From assembly GCF_900129765.1 (NCBI RefSeq), contig NZ_FQWU01000002.1, forward strand, positions 620,001 to 684,000: DNA of 64,000 nt, given 5' to 3'. The stretch comes from Massilia sp. CF038. Lineage in GTDB: Bacteria; Pseudomonadota; Gammaproteobacteria; Burkholderiales; Burkholderiaceae_D. The first letter of the stretch is position 1. Each line of letters opens with the position of its first letter. Under the pieces are notes generated by a model. It searched no databases and had not been told where the DNA came from. It was given only the letters and a program-made list of their open reading frames with translations. The translations under genes and the position numbers were made by a program. Of this stretch, positions 1 to 8,002 are shown piece by piece.

Positions 1-132
1 GTTGACCGGGCGCGCGCCCCTCGCAAGTTCTTGGAACTTGGCTTTCGCTGCACCGTCTACCTCCTGCTCATTTGAAGCACGCGCACCATCGCTGCCATGG
101 TGTCCCCTTGCCATTCTTGATCGAGGTAGCCA

Positions 133-537
133 ATGCCTAGCCAGTCCAGCCGCACCCCATTTCAGCCCGGGCTCGAAGCCCAGGTCGATTTCATGACCGA
201 ACTGACGCGCCAAACGTCCGACTCCGTGCGCAAATTCAGCGAACTCAATCTGCATTTTGCACAGCAACTGCTGGAAGACTCGTTCGACGCCACCAGCCGC
301 CTGATGGCCTGTTCCAATCCATTTCAGCTCCCCAGTGCCGCTGCGCTGGCCGCGCAGCCGGCGTGGGAACACCTGCGCCATTACCAGCAGCAGCTGGTGC
401 GCATGCTCACGGGCGCCCAGGTCGACCTGGCCCGCAACACACCTTTGCTTCCCGAAGCCAGCGCCTACACCAAAGGCCTGTTCGCGAGCACGCGCGGCGA
501 CGGCGCCAGCGATGCCGCTTCCGGCACCCGTCATTAA
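133..537 (+). CDS. phasin-like protein
   Basis: A 134-residue protein with a helical, Gln/Leu-rich central part (roughly residues 20-90: MTELTRQTSDSVRKFSELN, then FAQQLLEDSFD) that resembles phasins, the amphipathic proteins coating polyhydroxyalkanoate granules. There is no signal peptide or membrane segment, so it is cytoplasmic. The ATG at 133 follows a GAGG-type ribosome site. The hemerythrin gene starts 12 bases downstream, so the two are probably co-transcribed. It is shorter than typical phasins (about 180 residues) and its last 25 residues are low-complexity. The granule role is inferred from family resemblance; it could instead be a general stress-associated coiled-coil protein. A second, clearer phasin lies at 48640-49248. 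Confidence 0.7.
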   Translation: MPSQSSRTPFQPGLEAQVDFMTELTRQTSDSVRKFSELNLHFAQQLLEDSFDATSRLMACSNPFQLPSAAALAAQPAWEHLRHYQQQLVRMLTGAQVDLARNTPLLPEASAYTKGLFASTRGDGASDAASGTRH

Positions 538-549
538 CAAGGAGCGCTC

Positions 550-1104
550 ATGCCTACCCAAGGAAACAAAAAGAGTACATCGAGTGTCGACGCGCTCGAT
601 CTGCTCAAGGCCGATCACGACAAGGTCAAAGACCTGTTTCGCGAGTTCGAACAATTAAAAGGCGATGACGACGAAGACGAGCGCAAGTCCGAACTGGTTG
701 ACGAAATCTGTTACGAACTGACGGTGCACACCATGATCGAAGAAGAGATCTTCTACCCGGCGCTACGCGCCAGCATCGACGACACCGACATGATGGACGA
801 AGCCGACGTTGAGCACGCGGGCGCGCGTGAGCTCATCAGCCAGCTCGAAGTCATGTACCCCGGCGACGACCATTTCGATGCCACGGTCACTGTCCTGGGC
901 GAAGAAGTCATCCACCACATCGAAAAGGAGGAGCGCGACATGTTCGCTGCCGCGCGCCGCAGCGGCATGGATCTCGACGAACTGGGCGAGCAGCTTAGCG
1001 CGCGCAAGGAAGAACTGGACGAAGACTTGTCCGCACCGCCACCCACCATCGAGGCGCTGGCCCCGCGCAATGGCGCACGCCGGCCGCCACGCGCACCCAA
1101 CTAG
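550..1104 (+). CDS. hemerythrin HHE-domain protein
   Basis: A 184-residue cytoplasmic protein with a hemerythrin/HHE four-helix bundle (about residues 12-140). The expected di-iron ligands are visible in order: His in KADHDKVKDLF, His/Glu in VHTMIEEEIFYP, His in VEHAGAREL, and His/His/Glu/Asp in IHHIEKEERDMF. Such proteins bind a di-iron centre that senses or buffers oxygen, nitric oxide or peroxide; which one applies cannot be told from sequence. The C-terminal 40 residues are Pro/Arg/Ala-rich and probably disordered. The start at 550 is supported by GGAG at 541-544. It lies between the phasin and KGG genes, suggesting a small stress-response cluster. Confidence 0.9.
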   Translation: MPTQGNKKSTSSVDALDLLKADHDKVKDLFREFEQLKGDDDEDERKSELVDEICYELTVHTMIEEEIFYPALRASIDDTDMMDEADVEHAGARELISQLEVMYPGDDHFDATVTVLGEEVIHHIEKEERDMFAAARRSGMDLDELGEQLSARKEELDEDLSAPPPTIEALAPRNGARRPPRAPN

Positions 1105-1188
1105 CCGGAACTTATCAATTCAACCTTCCTCTAAATGACGGGCACATCACGAAGGGCCCGACATCGAGGACCACACCAGGAGATCGAC

Positions 1189-1536
1189 ATGGCGACAAGC
1201 AAAGACAGTGGCAACAAGAGCGGCGGGTCTGCGGGCAACGCACAAAAAAGTGCGCCGGCCAAGCGCGGCTTCGCAGCAATGGATGAAAACCAGCAGCGCG
1301 AAATCGCCAGCAAGGGCGGCCAGGCTGCGCATCAAAAAGGTACCGCACACGAATTCGATTCCGAAGAGGCAAGGCGCGCCGGTCAAAAAGGCGGCGAAGC
1401 AGTCAGCCGCGACCGCGAGCACATGGCAGACATTGGCCGCAAGGGCGGCGAGAGTCGCCAGTCTGCGGCACGCAGCAGCAAAGAAGCCGCCGGTACCAGC
1501 AAAGGTTCGCGCCAAGGCAGCAAAAGCGACACATGA
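1189..1536 (+). CDS. KGG-repeat stress-induced protein
   Basis: A 115-residue, highly hydrophilic protein with repeated Gly-Gly motifs: IASKGGQAAH, ARRAGQKGGEAVS and IGRKGGESRQ. This is the KGG/general stress protein family (YciG-like), small disordered proteins induced by starvation and stationary phase whose biochemical role is unknown. The ATG at 1189 is chosen because AGGAG at 1178-1182 precedes it at good spacing; the frame stays open upstream to 1135 but that part (GTSRRARHRG) does not resemble the family. The tail is Ser/Lys/Gly-rich. It follows the hemerythrin gene by 84 bases. Confidence 0.88.
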   Translation: MATSKDSGNKSGGSAGNAQKSAPAKRGFAAMDENQQREIASKGGQAAHQKGTAHEFDSEEARRAGQKGGEAVSRDREHMADIGRKGGESRQSAARSSKEAAGTSKGSRQGSKSDT

Positions 1537-1786
1537 GCCAGCGTTGGCACGCCCCTGCCTGGTTCGCGGCGGGGGCCGCCATATCATTCCGTCCGGCGGC
1601 TGTTGCATATGCATCCATACCTAAAGATTAATAAAAAGCCTCCGTCAGCGCCTTTATTTTCTATCCGTACGACAATATTTGATGTCATAAGGAGATGACT
1701 ACCCCATTTTCGGCCTATCCTCATGGTAAGATTTCTCTCCGGCCACGCGGTACATGCGAATGGCATGCACCAGTAATGGAACGACA
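1537..1786. other. intergenic, upstream of the SUFU gene
   Basis: About 250 bases with no convincing gene. It is more AT-rich than its surroundings around 1625-1685, consistent with a promoter for the downstream pair. I could not pick a clear -35/-10 pair. Confidence 0.4.
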
Positions 1787-2875
1787 ATGGAATCGCAGGA
1801 TCAGACCGCAGCACAAGAGCAAGCGCCACAGGCAGGCGACGTGGGCCGCAATGCGATCACGACCACTCTTGCCCAGCTGTACAAAGGCCGCCAGCCGAAG
1901 CACTTTGAAAATCCACACCCCATGCATTTGGGTGGTCCGGATCCGCTGGCCGGCATCAGCGTCTGGCAGCGCGCCGAACCGATCCCCCACTGGCATTACG
2001 TGACTTACGGCTTTTCCGAGCAACAGTCAAAACAAGGCAAACACGGGAAAAGCGGCTTTGGGTTTGAGCTGACCTTCCGCCTGGCCACTGCGCCCGGGGT
2101 GACCGAGCCCCCCATGTGGCCTATCCACATGCTGCAAAATCTCGGCCGCTATGTGTATCGCAGCGGTAACGGATTCCAGCACGGCCACCGCATGAGCGCG
2201 AACGGCCCCATCTCGCTGGGGATGGAAACCTTGCTCTGTGCGATGGGATTCTCCTACGACATGGAGCTGCCAGCCATCGACACGCCGAACGGCAGCGTGG
2301 AGTTCCTGCAAGTCATCGGCATGACGGCAGAAGAAGAAGTCGCCGCCACCAAGTGGGACACGCGCAATCTGCTGACCCTGATGCTGCCTTACATGCCCTT
2401 GTGGATTACCCATCTCGAGCGCGCCTCCTTCCTGTCCTTCCCTGCCATCCAAGCGAAGGTGCTCGGCGGCATGCAGCGTGATGGTTCGTCAAGCGGCATC
2501 GTATTCACCGATCTGCTGCTGATCGAAGAACAAAAGCGCTTCCTGCGCCAATCGATTGCCACCGTCACGCTCGGTGCCTATCTGGTAGGGCAACTGGCGC
2601 AGTTGCTGCCGCTGCGGCTGGGCTTTGGCAAGCCGTTCACCCTGAGCGGACCGGAATGGCGCATCCATTTCGAGCTCAGCAAAACCAATTCCTGGCGCAT
2701 CGGTCGCGGTGTTGTGCGCCTGTATGTCACGCCAGCTGCGGTCAAAGAGTTCGCAACCTTGCTACAACAGCGCCAGGGAGTGTATAAACTGCCATCGTTC
2801 CAGAATATACTCTGGGACATCAAGCAGACGACGATCCGTAACGCAGAAGGAGAGATCGTCGATATTATTGGCTAG
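1787..2875 (+). CDS. Suppressor of fused (SUFU) family protein
   Basis: A 362-residue soluble protein. The N-terminal half carries the SUFU signature: LGGPDPLAGISVWQRAEP, then HWHYVTYGFSE and GFGFELTFRLA (about residues 45-110 of the chosen start). Bacterial SUFU-domain proteins are of uncertain function; some are immunity proteins in polymorphic toxin systems. The C-terminal half (from about residue 200) contains the second conserved lobe seen in long bacterial members. There is no signal peptide. I chose ATG 1787 (MESQDQTAAQ) over the frame-opening ATG at 1754 because the extra residues look non-coding. The ion-channel gene begins 16 bases after the stop, so they are probably one operon. 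No toxin gene is visible next to it. Confidence 0.85.
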   Translation: MESQDQTAAQEQAPQAGDVGRNAITTTLAQLYKGRQPKHFENPHPMHLGGPDPLAGISVWQRAEPIPHWHYVTYGFSEQQSKQGKHGKSGFGFELTFRLATAPGVTEPPMWPIHMLQNLGRYVYRSGNGFQHGHRMSANGPISLGMETLLCAMGFSYDMELPAIDTPNGSVEFLQVIGMTAEEEVAATKWDTRNLLTLMLPYMPLWITHLERASFLSFPAIQAKVLGGMQRDGSSSGIVFTDLLLIEEQKRFLRQSIATVTLGAYLVGQLAQLLPLRLGFGKPFTLSGPEWRIHFELSKTNSWRIGRGVVRLYVTPAAVKEFATLLQQRQGVYKLPSFQNILWDIKQTTIRNAEGEIVDIIG

Positions 2876-2891
2876 CCCTTTTCCCCCGACG

Positions 2892-3560
2892 ATGATTTCT
2901 CACCCGCTGTTTCGGCGCACCGCGCGCCATCCTTCCGCCATTTTGCTGCTCGTCCAATTGAGCGGCATGCTGCTGTATCCCTTCATCGAAGGTACCCATG
3001 CCGGGCTGGTGGCATTCAATGCCTTCGGTCTGGTCGTACTCGGATTCACGGTGCGCATGGTGCGCAAGACGCCAGGCGAAACCTGGTACAGCGCCACCCT
3101 GGCCGGGACCATCATGGTGCTGCTGCTGTTGCAGTCTTTGCTGGGTATGCGCCATTTGCTGCCATGGTCATCGGCGCTGGAGGCACTGTTCTACTTCCAC
3201 GCCGCCTACAGCCTGATCTCGTACATGATGGACGACTACCAGGCCACCACCGACGAACTGTTCGCCGCGGGCGCCACCTTCACCCTGCTCGCCTGGGGCT
3301 TCACGCACGTGTTCATTCTGATTCAATCGCTGCAGCCGGGGACCTTTGCGGCGGCCGTCAACGCCGACAGCGCGCGCACCTGGACCGAGCTCAATTACCT
3401 CAGCTTCGCCCTGCTGTCGTCGACCGGTATTGGCGACGTGATCCCGCTCACGCCGCAAGCACGCGCCGTGGCCAGCGTAGAAATGTTCACTGGTTTGATT
3501 TATCTCGCTGGCGTGGTGGCGCGCTTGATTGGCCTGACCATGCAGGGTAAACCCAAGTAA
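2892..3560 (+). CDS. ion-channel family membrane protein
   Basis: A 222-residue integral membrane protein with about six hydrophobic segments (roughly residues 12-30, 38-58, 68-88, 95-112, 118-145 and 190-215). Between the last two is a pore-loop-like stretch, LSSTGIGDVIPLT. This matches the two-TM potassium-channel (Ion_trans_2) signature in which T-x-G-x-G-D forms the selectivity filter, although the usual Tyr is Ile here. Ion selectivity is therefore uncertain. ATG 2892 directly follows the SUFU stop at short spacing; the frame is open further upstream but overlaps the SUFU gene. No cytoplasmic ligand-binding (RCK or cNMP) domain follows the pore, so gating is unknown. Confidence 0.78.
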   Translation: MISHPLFRRTARHPSAILLLVQLSGMLLYPFIEGTHAGLVAFNAFGLVVLGFTVRMVRKTPGETWYSATLAGTIMVLLLLQSLLGMRHLLPWSSALEALFYFHAAYSLISYMMDDYQATTDELFAAGATFTLLAWGFTHVFILIQSLQPGTFAAAVNADSARTWTELNYLSFALLSSTGIGDVIPLTPQARAVASVEMFTGLIYLAGVVARLIGLTMQGKPK

Positions 3561-3573
3561 ATCGTCTATCTGG

Positions 3574-4704
3574 TCAGGCGCTTTGCTGCACTGCCCACAC
3601 TCGCCCTGTCAGGCGTGTGAAGGTCGCAGCCAGGCTGGCCATCAGCGCTTCGAACCGCCCTGCCGCCAGGCGCCCCTCGACCACCACGCTCACCGGACAG
3701 CCACCTTCGGTCACACGCAGCACGATGCCGTCGACCACAACACGAAACACGTTGTAGTCATCTTCCTCGGTCCAGGCCAGCGTCCTTCCCGCACCATCGA
3801 AACAGTAGCGCGCTTCAAACAGCGCCAGGTCGGGGGCCATGCCCAGTTGTCCGGTCAGCGCTGCCAGCGCCGCATCGGCTGAATCGGACCAGCGTTCCTG
3901 CTCCCAGATCACGGTACGAAACGCGAACAGATGATTGGGTTTGCGGTCGACCGGCGCCAGGATGCAGCGCTGCCAGTCTGACACCTGCGTGCAGTGCCAC
4001 TCCCAGGTGCCCAGGTCAAGCTGCCACTGGTCGAGGTTTTTTTCCCAGTGCATGCGCGCCGCCGGCATGCGCTCGCCGCCCGTCACCAGCAGCCGCGAAC
4101 CGCAGGTCGACAGCTGCGCCGCATGGCGGCATAGCCAGCCTGGCGCCGCGCCGCCGCACACCACCCGCGTGATCGCAAACGTGGTTAGCGAAAGCAGGTA
4201 GACCGGCGTGCTGCCAAAGCGGCGCGCGTCTTCATGCCCCATCGCCCCGACGATGATGACCTGGTCCCCGACCCGGGTGGCTGAATGAAAATCGGTCGGT
4301 TCAAATACCTCGCGCGGATAGACGTACACCTCCACGCTGCCGTCGGGCCGCACGAGCACGACGTCGTTGTAGATGTAAAAATCGGGATCGTAGTAATCCT
4401 CGTGCTCACCGCCGATGAACAGCAGCGAACCGTCGTCCAGCGCCAGCTGCGCCTGGCCGAAGCGCTGAAATGACCAGCACGGGCCCACTTCAAAGCTCGA
4501 TGGCCCGTCGAAAGTTTCGTTGGCGCGAAAGCCGCACAGACGGGTACGCACCAGCCAGGTCCAGACGGGATTGTCCATGCGGGTTGGATTGGCGCTGCCA
4601 TACCGGGGCGCGCGCCAGGCCAGGAAGGTGTCCAGGTCGAAATCGGGATCGACATCGATCCCCTGCGCCTCGTCCTCCGCTTCGTCCAGATACCAATTAT
4701 CCAT
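3574..4704 (-). CDS. Kelch-like beta-propeller protein, unknown function
   Basis: A 376-residue cytoplasmic protein with no signal peptide. The middle part has Kelch-type blades: AQLALDDGSLLFIGGEHED, TRVGDQVIIVGAMGH, TPVYLLSLTTFAITRV and LSTCGSRLLVTGGERM, the last three about 50 residues apart. Similar bacterial Kelch-like proteins are widespread but uncharacterised. The N-terminus is strongly acidic and the C-terminal third (DPLALFEARYCFDGAG-like region, then a basic tail) is not recognised. It is convergent with the channel gene (13 bases between stops) and separated from the next minus-strand gene by palindrome copy A. No function is assigned. Confidence 0.7.
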   Translation of the reverse strand: MDNWYLDEAEDEAQGIDVDPDFDLDTFLAWRAPRYGSANPTRMDNPVWTWLVRTRLCGFRANETFDGPSSFEVGPCWSFQRFGQAQLALDDGSLLFIGGEHEDYYDPDFYIYNDVVLVRPDGSVEVYVYPREVFEPTDFHSATRVGDQVIIVGAMGHEDARRFGSTPVYLLSLTTFAITRVVCGGAAPGWLCRHAAQLSTCGSRLLVTGGERMPAARMHWEKNLDQWQLDLGTWEWHCTQVSDWQRCILAPVDRKPNHLFAFRTVIWEQERWSDSADAALAALTGQLGMAPDLALFEARYCFDGAGRTLAWTEEDDYNVFRVVVDGIVLRVTEGGCPVSVVVEGRLAAGRFEALMASLAATFTRLTGRVWAVQQSA

Positions 4705-5034
4705 GCCGCATTGCCTGCTAAAAATGTTTGCAGTCTATCAATGTTGCATCTTTTGCGCTATTTCTTTCGATGCAAGCAGGATTTTGTGTCGCATTCTGGC
4801 AATGCATGAGGGGAGAAACTGTGCCGCAAGTTGGGGCGTGGTACCGTTTCTGGCCACTGGCCTGTCGCTGTTCAAGATGGACAGGCAGATCGATCCGCGC
4901 CAGCACCTTTAAGCAAAGCAACATCGTCCTCGCGGATGCGGGGACCCATAGCACGCTGAACGACTTCGGGAACGCGGAATGGGTCCCCGCCTCCGCGAGG
5001 ACGATGTATTGGATATGGCTTAGTCAGCCTTGGT
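4705..5034. other. 330-bp intergenic region holding palindrome copy A
   Basis: Lies between the start of the Kelch-like gene and the stop of the LuxR gene. Its only recognisable structure is the 87-bp palindrome at 4921-5007. Bases 4705-4920 should contain the promoter of the Kelch-like gene; the short open frames there look like chance. Confidence 0.6.
4921..5007. repeat. dispersed palindromic repeat, copy A
   Basis: An 87-bp imperfect palindrome with outer arms ACATCGTCCTCGCG and CGCGAGGACGATGT and inner arms GCGGGGACCCAT and ATGGGTCCCCGC. It is one of five related copies in the window. The asymmetric centre (with CTTCGGGAACG) is inverted relative to copies C, D and E. It starts 28 bp past the stop of the LuxR gene. 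It could act as an mRNA 3' stabiliser or terminator, as REP elements do. Confidence 0.9.
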
Positions 5035-5781
5035 CTACGGCAACACAATCGGCGGCGGCTGGCGCTTCGTAGGTGGCGCGGCGATATAGCGCTCCAAGTC
5101 GTCCGCCGTCATCTTGCGCCCGCTGATGCCCAGTCTGGCGCGGATATTCTGTATCACCTCGCGCACGGTACTGGTCGACAAATCGAGTCGGTCGGCAATC
5201 GTCTTGGGCAGCAGCCCCTGCGCGCTCATGATCGCGATCTGCATTTCGCGGGTGGTCAACGGCAGCAAGCGTGAAGGCAGTTCCACGCCCTGGCGCTGGC
5301 AGCTGGCGCGCTGCCAGCGGTACAAAATCCCCGGCACCAGATGCTTGGCCCACTCCGCGTCGGCCGGCGTAAAGGCATCGTCGGCGTCATGCCGGTACAG
5401 CGTGATCCAGGCCAGCCCAAACGAATTATCGACGCCCGCCAGCATGAGCTGCTCGAAACCGTGCTTGCGCAAATAATTGGCGATCATCCGGCCGGCACGG
5501 CCACCGGCAACGCTGCCGGTTTCACGCTCGCTGAGGGCATGGTAATCATCCACCGAAATGGTCTGCACGATGCGCGGATAGGCCGCGAACAGCTGGCCGA
5601 CCACATCCTCGCCGGCGACAGCCGGATACTCGGCGATAAACGCCGGTGCAATCTGGTGGCAGCCCAGCACCTGCGTGATAACGACCGCACCATCTGCGTC
5701 ACGCGTGCCGGCACCGGCCAGCATCGCATCAAAACGCACAAACTGCGACAACTCTTCCACCGCAACGTCGAGCATAGCCAC
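5035..5781 (-). CDS. LuxR-family transcriptional regulator
   Basis: A 248-residue protein with a C-terminal LuxR/GerE helix-turn-helix (about residues 175-235: LTTREMQIAIMSAQGLLPK, then IADRLDLSTSTVREVIQNI). The N-terminal 165 residues are not a response-regulator receiver and I do not recognise a known ligand-binding family, although position and length resemble GAF or autoinducer-type sensor domains. The tail is Pro-rich. The start at 5781 is 57 bases from the divergent YgjP-type gene, so the two share a promoter region and the regulator may control itself or that neighbour (inference). Palindrome copy A follows the stop. Confidence 0.82.
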   Translation of the reverse strand: MAMLDVAVEELSQFVRFDAMLAGAGTRDADGAVVITQVLGCHQIAPAFIAEYPAVAGEDVVGQLFAAYPRIVQTISVDDYHALSERETGSVAGGRAGRMIANYLRKHGFEQLMLAGVDNSFGLAWITLYRHDADDAFTPADAEWAKHLVPGILYRWQRASCQRQGVELPSRLLPLTTREMQIAIMSAQGLLPKTIADRLDLSTSTVREVIQNIRARLGISGRKMTADDLERYIAAPPTKRQPPPIVLP

Positions 5782-5838
5782 TCCGTCAATACAATCGAGC
5801 GATTATGCCCCATCCCGGGGTGTGGTAGAGTGCGCGGC

Positions 5839-6345
5839 ATGCAAGAGCTTAAATTTTTAGGAGCGTACTCCGATCAGACCCGGGCCCAGGTCGCGCAGTT
5901 GATCGCGCAGGATCGCCTGGCCGATGTGCTGCGTCAGCGCTATCCCAGTGCGCATGCCATCCGCACCGACCGGGCACTTTACGACTACATTCAGGACCTG
6001 AAAAACGAGTTTCTGCGCAATGCGGAGCCGATCAACAAGGTCAGTTTCGATTCGAAGATCCATGTGATCCAGCACGCGCTTGGCTTGCACACGTCGATCT
6101 CCCGGGTGCAGGGTAACAAGCTCAAAGCCAAACACGAGATCCGCGTTGCCACGATGTTCAAGGATGTGCCACTTGAATTTCTGCGCATGATCGCGGTCCA
6201 CGAACTGGCCCACGTGAAGGAAAAGCAGCACGACAAGGCGTTCTACAAGCTGTGCTGCTACATGGAGCCGAACTACCATCAATACGAGTTCGATCTGCGC
6301 CTGTATCTCACGCAGCTCGAACTGTCCTCTGAACGGCTCTGGTAA
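5839..6345 (+). CDS. YgjP-like (DUF45/M48-type) metallopeptidase
   Basis: A 168-residue soluble protein with a zinc-protease motif HELAHVKEKQHDKAFY near residues 120-135: the HExxH-like HELAH followed by a histidine ten residues on, as in the YgjP/WLM (DUF45) family. These are predicted zinc peptidases of unknown substrate. The region before the motif (VATMFKDVPLEFLRMIAVH) also fits. ATG 5839 is chosen because upstream sequence in this frame lies under the divergent LuxR gene; GAGTG precedes it. It ends 3 bases before the stop of the convergent arabinanase gene, with no terminator hairpin visible between. Confidence 0.82.
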   Translation: MQELKFLGAYSDQTRAQVAQLIAQDRLADVLRQRYPSAHAIRTDRALYDYIQDLKNEFLRNAEPINKVSFDSKIHVIQHALGLHTSISRVQGNKLKAKHEIRVATMFKDVPLEFLRMIAVHELAHVKEKQHDKAFYKLCCYMEPNYHQYEFDLRLYLTQLELSSERLW

Positions 6346-6348
6346 ATC

Positions 6349-7716
6349 TCAGCGCCGCTGCAGCCGCCACTGCTGGTTGCTGGCGTTTTTGGCCGGGTAC
6401 TGAATGATCTGCGTACCGTCGGCCGTGCTGGCGCCCTTCACATCCAGCACCATCCCGCTCAGGCCATTGACAACAGCAGTGTCGCCGGCGGCCGGACTGG
6501 CAAAGCGCCACGTCTGGCCCGCCCCACCCCAGTAATCCCACTGCGCGATGCTGGTACCCGCCACCGTCGAGTTACCGTAATTGTCCAGGCTACGCAGACT
6601 GCCTGCGTTGATGATGCTGTAGTTCCCGTCGCCGTGACCGAGCACGTACCACGACTGGTGCATGGCCCCGCTGTCGGGTGCCTGCTGGACCAGGGCCCCA
6701 TTGGTGCGCGCCGCGCCCGCCACCGTCAGCACTTTACCGCTCAGGCGAGACTGGAACACGTACAGGCCGTCGCTCACGCCGCCGCAACTGGCAAAGCTGG
6801 CAAAGGCGCTCGAGAGCACAGGCCAGTCACCGCTGTACTGCATTTTGTGGAACTGCAGCTTGGCCTTTCCACCTTCACTGGTGTCGTAGTAGTGGGTCGA
6901 GACGAACTGGCAGCCGTCCTGCTTGAGCACGCCCACATGCCCTGGCCCTTTGTGATTGCCTTCGACGTTGGGCAGTACGGTGCGCGTGCCCGAATACGGT
7001 CCGCGGATGTTGGTCGCACGCTGTACTTCCACATAGTAGCTGCTGGCCGAACCCTTGCAGCAGGCGCCGCGGTTGACGAACAGGTAGTAATAGCCACCAT
7101 TGCGCGTGATGTAGGGCGCTTCGATGTCGGCAAAGCCGCCGCCGAGGATTTTGCTTACGCTGCCGGCCAGCTTGCCGCTCGACTGATTGATCTCGGCGAG
7201 CCCGATCCCGCCAAAGAAGGATCCGTAGGAGAGATAGACCTTGCCGTCATGGTCGCGCATGAGTGCCGGGTCGATCGCGTTGATCTCGCCAGTGCCGCCA
7301 AACGATTCGACCACCTTGCCCAGGTCCTGCCAGCGTGGATTGCGCAACGATGGCGAACGCGCCACGCCAATTGCGGACGACGATGTGCCAAAGGTCGACA
7401 CCGAGTAGTACAAATAATAGTAGCCGTTCATGTGAATTACATCCGGCGCCCAGTAGTCCCCGCCGAAGTTGGGAATCTTGTTGGCGACCCACGCCGGCGG
7501 CGTGTTGAACACCGGCGCCGGGCCGGGACGCCACGTGACCAGGTCTTTCGAGGTCGAATACCAGATGCCCTTCCCGGTCGTGAAGTTAAACCAGGTATCG
7601 CCGTCCTTGGTGACGGTGCCGGGATCGTGCGCGTTCTGCAGGCCCGCCAGGGTGATTGCCGATGCGGCGGCGCAGCTGAGCACCATGCAGCACGCGGCCA
7701 GTAAATTCTTGATCAT
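6349..7716 (-). CDS. secreted GH43 arabinanase with ricin-type lectin domain
   Basis: A 455-residue secreted glycoside hydrolase. Residues 1-20 (MIKNLLAACCMVLSCAAASA) are a signal peptide. Residues about 25-320 form a GH43 five-bladed propeller: NAHDPGTVTKDG holds the catalytic-base Asp, GGDYWAPDVIHMNGYYYLYY the WAPD motif, NAIDPALM the third acidic site, and DIEAPYITRNGGYYYLF the Glu-containing general-acid motif. The arrangement is that of endo-1,5-alpha-L-arabinanases, which cut plant arabinan. Residues about 320-455 are a ricin-B/CBM13-type carbohydrate-binding domain with QxW-type repeats (HQSWYV, GQTWRF, NQQWRL). The fine substrate is inferred. It is divergent from the outer-membrane barrel gene across a 286-bp AT-rich gap. 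Confidence 0.88.
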   Translation of the reverse strand: MIKNLLAACCMVLSCAAASAITLAGLQNAHDPGTVTKDGDTWFNFTTGKGIWYSTSKDLVTWRPGPAPVFNTPPAWVANKIPNFGGDYWAPDVIHMNGYYYLYYSVSTFGTSSSAIGVARSPSLRNPRWQDLGKVVESFGGTGEINAIDPALMRDHDGKVYLSYGSFFGGIGLAEINQSSGKLAGSVSKILGGGFADIEAPYITRNGGYYYLFVNRGACCKGSASSYYVEVQRATNIRGPYSGTRTVLPNVEGNHKGPGHVGVLKQDGCQFVSTHYYDTSEGGKAKLQFHKMQYSGDWPVLSSAFASFASCGGVSDGLYVFQSRLSGKVLTVAGAARTNGALVQQAPDSGAMHQSWYVLGHGDGNYSIINAGSLRSLDNYGNSTVAGTSIAQWDYWGGAGQTWRFASPAAGDTAVVNGLSGMVLDVKGASTADGTQIIQYPAKNASNQQWRLQRR

Positions 7717-8002
7717 ATGTCTCCATTCGTATTGATGTTATATGCAGCCGCGATAGCTTAAAACTTTGTCAAGCTAATCACTAATGAAATTATTTCTGAC
7801 ATCGATAGCAAAATCGGCATCGCTCCGGGACTACGATTGTTGCATCCACGCACGAAAAGTTTCCACAATTGCAGCGTTCAATTGGATAACTGTCGACAGG
7901 AAATCGCCTGCTCGCTAGAGTTAAGGCTGTTCTTTCCCTATGTAAATCAAGCCGCGCGTCCTTTGCCGGTTTGCCAACACAGCGTTTCCCCGGATCCAAG
8001 TA
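7717..8002. other. divergent intergenic/promoter region
   Basis: A 286-bp AT-rich region between the divergent GH43 and outer-membrane barrel genes. It should hold promoters in both directions. No clear operator or riboswitch was recognised. Confidence 0.4.
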
